Origin: Oscheius onirici
Taxonomy: Eukaryota > Nematoda > Chromadorea > Rhabditida > Rhabditidae
Assembly: GCA_932521025.1 (NCBI GenBank)
Contig: OW051472.1
Span: forward strand, 7,750,001-7,814,000
Direction of reading: 5' to 3'
DNA length: 64,000 bases
Position numbers and translations under genes: made by a program. Of this stretch, positions 56,200-64,000 are shown piece after piece; position 1 is the first letter of the stretch; each line of letters begins with the position of its first letter. The notes below the pieces were generated by a model. It ran no database searches, was not told the origin of the DNA, and saw nothing but the letters and a program-made list of their open reading frames with translations.

Positions 56200-57800
56200 G
56201 AGGTCATAATGAGTCTCGATTGTTTCGAAGAGACAAGAGGGAGAAAGAATAAGCGAGGTTTGGTCGGAAGTGCTGAAAAGAAAACAGGGACGTTCTCCCA
56301 CGCGGAGACGAGAATTGGAAAATGAGTTAATAAACCGATTTGAGCGGAGAAAATGATGATTAGTGGAGTCGTATTGGGGAAATTGAGAGAGCGCGCAATT
56401 ATATTGCACTTACACCAATTTTCAGACCAAAGAGGAACAGTCGGACGAGAAAATTGTCCGCTTAATTTAGCAAAGAAGAAGAAGAGGCGGGTTAGTCACA
56501 GATCTGTGACGAGATCTTTTTCAGCAGGAGAAGGAAGTCGATTCAGACGAAACATCTGTCGAACGGCCTAATGGCGGGAACGCCTTCGGCTCTTTGAAAA
56601 AAACTACAATACGGCTTCGTCTCGAGAAACACTGAACTAATAATTTCCGACTGAATTTCATTGCTCGCGGAAAGTAAATCAGACTGAGGCAAATGTCTGT
56701 GAGTAGTTAAGTTGGCTGCTTCGTGAGAGGAATTTCGATGAGAAGAAGAGCGAGAGAGCGAGTGATTCAGATGGACGGAAGATAGTTGAACGAAAGAATA
56801 AAAAAAAAACAGAAAAAAGAGATGTGGGAGGTAACACGATCACAGAAATCACATTGCATGTTTACACGCAGTATCTGTTTTCAACGGACTCTCTATGGGA
56901 GTGATGGACTCGGATACCAATGAGACAAGTTCAAACGCGTCTAGACTGAGCATGGTTTTCTTGTCTAACCCCCGGAGAAAGCGGTATAAACAACAGTCCT
57001 TCTGACGAGTTCCTTAAAAATCCTCGTGTGTAGATAGAATAGCACCGTCAGAAGAGTATTCGAAGAGCCAGAAAAAAACAATCCGAAGGAAGGAGAGTAA
57101 TGGGTCAGCTAACAAATCTGTGTTTTTCCTGGTCGATCCTAAATAAGAAATGGACCCGGGCTATTTGTTTCTCTGTGAATGAATGTTTTGCACAAATTGC
57201 ACACGAGCCCTTCTGGATACAACGAAATTAGAGCAGACCACTTGGTGCAGAATCTTGATAAAACCTAAAAGAGTCGTGGGGGATAATTGAGCTAAAATGC
57301 TCATTGGTCAGAAGGAGGAGTGAGTACGCAATGAGAGCCAGCCCGTCAAAGGTCTCTCCAGGAACTTGTTCTCTTCGCTTAATAGCTCAAATGCGAAAGA
57401 TTGGCCGCGAAAATGGAATCACGACGAAATAATAAAATCTGAAGAGAATCTATAGCGTTTATTGGAAATATCAGGAAATCAGAGGGACACGTAGAACTAA
57501 GATTCGTATGTTATATATGGGCTGAGGCGGCTGGGAGTCGACCTTTTTTTTAGAATATCCGTTCCGATAGCAGAAATTATACTGGAATTGCAACAAGTAA
57601 AAAGAAAACTGCCAAATTAGTCCAACCTCAAAAGGAAGACAGTTGGAATCGTTCCGAAAGAGCGTTAGCGACTTATTTCATTCAATTTACCAGACGATTT
57701 CGCGCCTGTCATCATCCTTCGTCTGTCTTTTTTTACATACAACCTCTCCAGTTTAATCTTCAACATGCTCCTCTTTTGTTCTTCACAATTTATATCTTTC
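56200..57800. other. Gap with no supported gene
   Basis: AT-rich and purine-rich sequence lies 5' of the GPCR. No frame above about 78 codons has coding-like composition or splice context. It probably contains the GPCR promoter. Nothing else is seen. Confidence 0.4.
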
Positions 57801-57813
57801 CCGGAGCAGCTTG

Positions 57814-58189
57814 GGTACTTGTGTACTACATGGAACACCTCTAATTAATATTATTAATTATGTAGTTATTTACATCTTTAAAAATTACTACAATATTTTC
57901 TTGATTGGATTCGACAGGATGTATAGCTACATGGGGTGATCTTCGGGGCAGATTTTGTTCATTGGTAGAAGACCTTACCGTTGGAGTATGAACAGCTTCT
58001 TCCTCCGTACGAGGCAACGAGAAGATATCTGTTGGGAGTGACCTTTTTTTGGTTTTAATTTAAGTGTAACTTGTTATTAAATGTAACTATGTTCTAGAAT
58101 TTTACCAAAGTTATTAGCAACAATAATTAATTTGGAGTATGGACAGCTTCTAATTAATTTGGAGGTGTTCCATGTACTACACAAGTACC
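57814..58189. mobile_element. hAT-like MITE with 8 bp target duplication
   Basis: The element is 376 bp, with about 36 bp terminal inverted repeats (GGTACTTGTGTA, then TACATGGAACACCTC, then AATTAAT) differing by only two substitutions and one indel. The identical 8 bp GCAGCTTG flanks both ends (57,806-57,813 and 58,190-58,197). The interior is AT-rich and non-coding. The near-identical arms suggest a recent insertion. An 8 bp duplication is characteristic of hAT-superfamily transposition. Confidence 0.85.
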
Positions 58190-58549
58190 GCAGCTTGCGC
58201 CGCCTCCGTATTTTGGTGGGAACAGTTAAGAGAACATTGGATTCCAGGTAGTCGTTGTGGGCTAGTGACCGTTCGTGTGGTAGGACAGGATCTGAAATTT
58301 TGTCTCTCTGTCTCTCTATTCCTCAGTTCCTCTGTCTCAACGTTCCCGTCTCTTTTACAATTAGATAGTTATTTGTTTCGAATGTTTTTCTACTACAAAT
58401 TACTCAAACTTAAAATAACTTTCCAAACAATTATCAAAAGAAAATTTTTTGAAAGTTATTCAGTTTGCCAACGATGCCACAAGGAAGCCGTCTGCCGAGA
58501 GCCAAGTAAGTCGTCCATGGTTGCATTAAGACCCCGTCGCCAAGAAAAA

Positions 58550-59760
58550 GAGCCAGTTGAGAGAGCAGGAGTGTCGGAAAGTCGAGACTAGAGAGGACGT
58601 GGAAAGATTGAAGCCGAGCTACTGAAAAGAGTCAGGACGTCGTCTACACGAACAGAGCTGGGCTCTTGAGCATTATGAGTAAGGAAACCGAGCGCTAAGT
58701 CTACCGAGTCACTAGAAAAGCCAGTCATTTTACGTGTCCCTCTGTTCTTCTGTTCTTCTGTCCTTTTCAGTCTTTCAGCCCAGTAGCTCCACCCAGAGAC
58801 GTCGCCTACTTCCCGCAGAGCAGAGAACAGGTTGAAGCAGTGGTTTTTGCCGAGCATAGTGGAAAGACAGTCAGTGCGAATGTCGGAGATTCGAGAATCG
58901 AAAAGAGAGATTGAGGCCGTCGCCTACACTAACAGAGCTGAGATCTTGATTTGAATCTCCGTGGCAGTTAAAAGAAATCTGGAGCAGAATACGAGGATGC
59001 CGAGTTACCAGAAATCCTCTTGATCAAATAAGTCTTGACGGTGCCTACATCTGAAAGAGCTGTGACTATTGCTTCAAGAAGCTGAGTCAGAGCCATAGCC
59101 ACTGGCCGATTTGAGCAACATGTTCCGGAATCCGCTTCTCTTGCTATCGCCTACACGAACAAAGTCTGCGTTCAGTAATAGACACTATTGGAAGAACCCC
59201 ATGGGCAGGTAGTCTACCACGTTTTTGTCCAAATACCCGAGTTTTGAGACACTACTGAACTGTACAGGACCAGCTGATAGAACCGAGTATAGGAACAAGA
59301 CGACTTAGTGGGTCGAGATATTAGTCAATCGAGAAGCAGAGAGCACAGGGTGTATGTCCGAGGGTCAACTATAGAGAGGAGTCTGTGAGACTGAAGCCGA
59401 AGCCACGCCGACACGAACAGAGCTGGGCTCATGATTCGAATCCTTGTGTCGGAGAAATCCTGTGAGCAGAACAGAATACGAGACTTACCAGCGAGAGACT
59501 TGCTGTTGGAATCGTTCATGACGTCGCCGTCTACTTCGCTTCACTTACTGCCAGTCACTCCGGAGACGTGTAAGGGCATCAAAGAGAAACGAATAGAGGA
59601 ACCAGTTGAGTAACGATTAGGAAAATTCGTACCCCTCGAGTATGTGACGGCGTCTACACGAAAAAGAGCTGGAGCAGGAATCTGAGCACCAGATCTACCA
59701 AGTCACAAAAAATGCCAGTCGCTGTCTCTCTGCCCCACTGATCCACGAGCGTCAATAGCA
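58550..59760 (+). repeat. Diverged repeat array with GTCTACACGAACAGAGCTGG core
   Basis: Variants of the core occur near 58,628, 58,918, 59,040, 59,150, 59,403 and 59,648. Flanks are shared pairwise. After the first and last cores, CTACC.AGTCAC, CCAGTC and GTCCCTCTG/CTCTCTCTG-type blocks recur. After the second and fifth, GAATC, GAAATC.TG, GAGCAGAA, TACGAG and TTACCAG recur in order. No frame stays open through the units, so the array seems non-coding. Confidence 0.55.
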
Positions 59761-61600
59761 TTTTTAAGTTCCGTTGTCAATTTTATCGGATTCAGCGTAA
59801 AGAGTTACCTCTAGAAATCTATTTTTAATAAATTTGGTGAAAAACAAAGTTAGCCGAAATGTTCTGTTTCCAAAACCCCTTCCGCCGTTCCGACTCAACA
59901 GGAAGAGCCTTTTCGTTTTTCCATTTGAGACCCGGATCACACCGCTCACCCCTCGCAGTTTCGGACTTTCGGCTGTTAGGTGGAAAAATCCACTTTAAAC
60001 TGCTCCCAAGTCTCTGTCTGTCTGTGTGTCTGCAGCTCTAATTGAGGATAAAGCGGGGGAGCTTTGTGAGCAAAACAACTCACGACAGGAAAAGCAAGTG
60101 CGCGAAGGGTTCTAACGACTTTGGTAGTTTTTTTGGAGGGACAGGGGGTGACTAGAGCAGAGTGACAAGGGAAGAATGAAAGGGAAACTGGAACTGAGGG
60201 TCCGAGAAAGAAGTATTAGGAGAAGACAAGCAATTTTTAGCCACAGATTATTTACGGATAATCAATTCTAACTGCAACATATATAAGCTGTCATTTGCAC
60301 AGTTCCACTCTTGACATTTCATAGTACTTACTGGACCACCCGGTTGTGTCCTTTGGCAAACAAAAGACCTCATGACATCCAACAGCTGGTCCCTCTTGTT
60401 TATTTCTTCTGACTCAGGTCTCCATGACGATATTCCAGTGATTCCCTCTCCCTAATTACACTCCCGCTCCAGAATTCTCTCGCCTTTTAAAGTGCGCATG
60501 TCGGGATTGGTGTTCTATCGATTTTGAAGCCACCCGTCTGTTTCTGGCCCTCAATTACGTCTGTTTTCGACTCTCCCTCTCTTTACTCACTCTCAGTCCG
60601 ACTTATTCTTCAAATTCTCCACAAATCTATAGTCAGTGAGCCATGACATAATTAGATCGGCTGTCTCATAATGAACCGCCGCTATCGACGGAAACGCAAC
60701 ACTTTGACTCTGTCAAACCACTATTTACTCATCTTCTTTCCATTAATCCGATTTCTCTTGTTTCTCCCCAAAAATACGAGGCCTCCTTCGCTGCCGTCGA
60801 GTGAACTAGTTTTGCCACAATAAGCGTCCATCGCACGTGTATTTGCTGCTCTAATTGACGTATATTCTCTCTCACATATTGATTATATTCGGACCTTAAA
60901 AGGATGCTCCCCGGAGGAATGGACAACTGTCGTTTAATCCTCTTCAGACCATCTGTCTCTCATAGATTGTCTCCAATAATCACATCTTTTGACTGACGAG
61001 TTTGTTGAAAAAGACCAGCCTGCTTTCGAATTCAAGATGGATGTCCGCCTACTCTCGTAAAAGGATCCGTCTTCGGGCTCAATAGCCCCAGACACTTTTT
61101 AAAAGAGCTCGCTGTCATATTCAGTTTGGAGCGAAACCCGGGCAGAGTTAGCACTTGCCTTAGTAGACGAGAAAAAGACTCTTTTCGGATGCATGGCCAT
61201 CTACCTAAACTATGCATTAGCAGACGTTCAAACCTCCTCTCTTGGGACATGCACTCCGGTGAGTCTTTTTCTCGTCTTTTCCAATTTGGAAAAGAGCTTT
61301 TTGTGTGTCCAGCTGCTGTAAGAGAAGACTATGTGTTCGTGCCATCATTCCCAGGGCGATTACGGCTCGCGCTTCCTCAATTTTTCCCTTAAAATGAGTG
61401 TCTCTCCTTCGAGCCTATTGATTGCCACTGGAAGTCATCCTTCTTTTGAGATTTGGACTCTTTTTGGGGAAGGAGACGGCCGTACGGTTAGTCAAACAGC
61501 TCCTATTATGGACAGGAACGACAAGGGTCAGATTTCAGTCCGCGTCCTCAAACATTTATCTTTCTCTAATGGAAATTTTGTAACAAGAATCTTGTTCAGA
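59760..61600. other. Gap with no supported gene
   Basis: Mixed AT-rich sequence lies upstream of the BTB gene. Frames of 60-120 codons at 61,126-61,699 overlap the first BTB exon in another frame. They lack splice support and are likely chance or 5' leader sequence. Confidence 0.4.
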
Positions 61601-61611
61601 TGCCATGTTAG

Positions 61612-64000
61612 ATGCGGGCGGCCGTCGCTTGGGAGCAATACAATTTTGCTCGTGAGCAGCTCCAGCTGCGTATTGCTGATAAGATTCGACGTCAAATGAG
61701 CTCACTCGTCGGCAGTATGGAGTCAGCTGACCTTCTTTTGGTGGCTGCCGACGGCAAGAAACTGCCGGCACATGAGTGCATTTTGAGAGCGAGAGCTCCC
61801 GGCTTCTATCAGAGACATGTAGAGGCCACAATAGCAGCAATGGGACCACGACACGAAGGGAAATTGAGAGAAGTGGCCATTGGAGACATCGACTCGGCTG
61901 GACTGGAGTTTTTCATTCATTCCGTCTATACCGAGGACGAAATCGCCCAATTTCCTACTGATGAAATGGAAGATAGACGTGAGTTGCGGGACGAGTTACA
62001 GTAATCTCGGTTGTAGTCTGTGAACATTGTCGAAAACCCACGAAGAAAGTCAGATTGAAATTACCAATTCTTATCGGTGAGGGCTTCCACCCACTCGCTT
62101 ATTGCCACCCAATGGGAAATGCTTGGGATCCGGGGGCTTGTGTTCTCTCCCGTTCTCATTCCAATGTTGTTTCAATCGAGATGGTTTAGGTCCCGCGTCT
62201 CAATCTTCCAATCGCTCTTTCAATATGGAAGAGTCAACAGAATTGGATTTTGCGGAGGGAGAGGCGGCTGACAGACTACTGGAGGAACAGACACCTACTG
62301 CCGGACGACCACCTCTCCCCTATGCTCATCTTCAGTCCGGAGTTTGTCCTTTCCATTGAGAGGCTCACACAGTTCTGTTCAGTATTCAACTCAGTCATCT
62401 CCTCGTCGTCAGGCCCCTTCCCCTTACTCTCAGATGTCTTCCTCTTTGACATCTTCTGGTCACAATCCACAAATGTTCTCCTACGGATCCATGAGCAGTT
62501 CTTTCCAATCTTCCGTGCCCGTCATGACATCCTTCCGTGATCTCGCGACAGGATCTCCGATGAACAGCTCCGTCTATTCTCTGAGGAGTGAGGTGAGTCT
62601 ACATACACATTTTGCATCACTTTACCGCTGCAGGTAGCCGATATTCCGGAAGAGGAGGAACCGACAGCGGAGCGCCATCCGAACAGACAGGAAGTGAGCA
62701 TGAGCAAGTTTATTCGTAAGTTCATTCGAGACCAAAGGTTGAGCGAAAGATTTCCAGATATGGATAGCGTTGAGCCGACAGTTGATCCCGTGAAAGAGTA
62801 TCTGGAGAAGAAGAGGAACAGTGGAGGTAAGGCTCTTTTTCTCAGAAAGTCAGCTAGGAACATTTAGGTCCGAAGCAGATCTTTCCAATGTTTATTGGTC
62901 TTTCGGACACTGACAACAGTCCTTCTCCAGCGATGGATAGATCGATGGAACGAGGCTCAATGGACACTCTGAGAGGTGGCAGAGTCGTCATGTCCAAGAG
63001 ACTTTCGATGGCTTCTTTAACATCACTAACGAGTATCGACATGACACCAGGACAGGATACACAGCCTCTGATCAACGATAGAACTCCGGCAAGCAAACTG
63101 GCATCGGATCTGCTTCAAATGTACTTGGCCAACGAAGATACGGACGTGATTATTCAGACAGAAAATGGTGATCTCCACGCTCACAAGTGAGTTCTTTTCG
63201 TCATTTTTTTTGAATCAGAAACTCTAGATGTGTCCTTTCTGCCACCTGTCCTTTCTTTCGGCAACAACTGCAGAAAAGCAAGAGACTCGAGTTGAAAGGC
63301 TACTCCAAGAATGCCGTCCACTTCCTTCTCTCTTTCCTCTACGGTGGTCTAACCACAATTCCGGAAGAGGTCGATATCTGGGAAGTCATCTCTCTGGCCA
63401 CTCATCTCAACCACAAAGATCTTGTCGACGTCATAATTTTGCATCTGAAAGCTACGCGCTGTCACTGGTTCCACAGGGTAATTTTTGCTGAATCTTCTGT
63501 ACCTCCCTTTAGCCATGCGCCGGTTGTGTTTCGTCGGTGTTCGACGCTCTGCCCCAATTGGCTTCCATACGAGCTCTTCGTCCCTTATACGAAGAGGCAC
63601 TGGCTTGGCAAGCGAAACACTTTTGCCGGATTTGGAAGGGAAGGTAGGAGGGAGTTCTTTCTTCTACAAACTAAAATGTTTTCAGAGTTTTCGTTCATTT
63701 GCACGAGAGATGGCAGAAAGAGTGTTACGAGGCTGTAATCCAACAGATGGACGATGAAACAGTAATTGACACGATTCTCGGCTGTGAACGACTGCAAGCT
63801 TCCCTTCCAAGATCCAAATCCGAATCGGCGGTGACTGTCCTTGGCTTGGTCGATGACATCTTGGATGTGGCTATGCAGTTCCTTGTCCATTCGTTTCATC
63901 TTGTGGTTACCAGCAAATCTTTCCAACAGCATGGCAAAGGTCTTGCATTGAATCTTGGAATTCTGGAGGATCTTCTGCCGACAGTTGTTCATTCTCTTCC
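61612..64000 (+). CDS. btbd8: BTBD8-like double-BTB protein (3' end beyond window)
   Basis: Ten exons are visible: 61612-61978, 62017-62076, 62190-62341, 62383-62592, 62634-62715, 62758-62826, 62868-63186, 63228-63477, 63513-63643 and 63686 onward, with phases closing. BTB domain 1 (about residues 30-115) reads [20 protein letters not shown], then [16 protein letters not shown] and [16 protein letters not shown] Ser-rich linker with a GC-poor composition follows. BTB 2 reads [56 protein letters not shown] and [15 protein letters not shown], followed by a helical BACK-like region. Human BTBD8 has the same two-BTB plan with ARVPDFY and IYGGTLDIPD; its longer isoform works with AP2 in endocytosis. 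The ATG at 61,612 directly follows a TTAG acceptor. The gene continues past 64,000. Confidence 0.82.

Noticed and set aside
1-64000. Retroelement, LTR, Polinton or other virus-like element
   Set aside because: No reverse transcriptase, integrase, capsid or long terminal repeats were recognised on either strand. All mobile elements seen are short non-autonomous types.

Overview
The window reads as the nuclear genome of a nematode. The evidence is a cuticle collagen with the nematode N-terminal membrane anchor, RxxR cleavage site and CxxCPPP C-terminus; a nuclear receptor with the P-box CNGCKTFFRR of nematode supplementary receptors; a serpentine chemoreceptor-like gene; many 28-45 nt introns; and splice acceptors lying directly in front of several start codons, as expected with spliced-leader trans-splicing. 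Species cannot be named from this sequence. I found no rRNA, confident tRNA, CRISPR, plasmid or virus-like feature.

Layout. 0-3.7 kb: weak, unassigned coding fragments and a small inverted-repeat element. 3.7-11.5 kb (minus): one cuticle collagen gene stretched to 7.8 kb by three large introns that hold dispersed repeats and a tRNA-derived SINE-like piece. 11.5-13.9 kb: no firm gene. 13.98-16.35 kb (plus): nuclear hormone receptor. 16.57-21.1 kb (minus): trifunctional purine enzyme GARS-AIRS-GART, followed at once by a Ser/Thr-rich secreted repeat protein, possibly one operon. 21.7-24.8 kb (plus): a local array of related, partly broken genes with related 3' tails, including a DM9-like gene. 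24.9-26.3 kb (plus): seven-pass chemoreceptor-like gene. 26.9-34.35 kb (minus): small membrane protein, thrombospondin-repeat receptor, and an unrecognised protein. 34.4-35.9 kb (plus): secreted trypsin-like protease with a MITE in one intron. 35.9-36.8 kb: long-inverted-repeat element. 37.1-44.5 kb (plus): Integrator subunit 1, then the PP2A activator PTPA. 44.5-53.3 kb (minus): MBL-fold secreted protein and a long MTCL/SOGA coiled-coil protein. 53.4-56.2 kb (minus): short unassigned genes and a rhodopsin-family neuropeptide-type GPCR. 56.2-61.6 kb: gene-poor, with a hAT-like MITE and a diverged repeat array. 61.6 kb to the end (plus): BTBD8-like double-BTB protein, running off the window.

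The genes do not form one pathway; this is an ordinary mixed euchromatic segment. Three things stand out: extremely short introns (28-31 nt) that resolve apparent frameshifts or stops in otherwise intact genes; a MITE whose terminal repeat supplies the 5' splice site of a protease intron; and the compact duplicated cluster at 21.7-24.8 kb. Exon structures were assembled by eye from splice consensus, frame closure and family conservation. Where exon lengths sum to a multiple of three this is stated.
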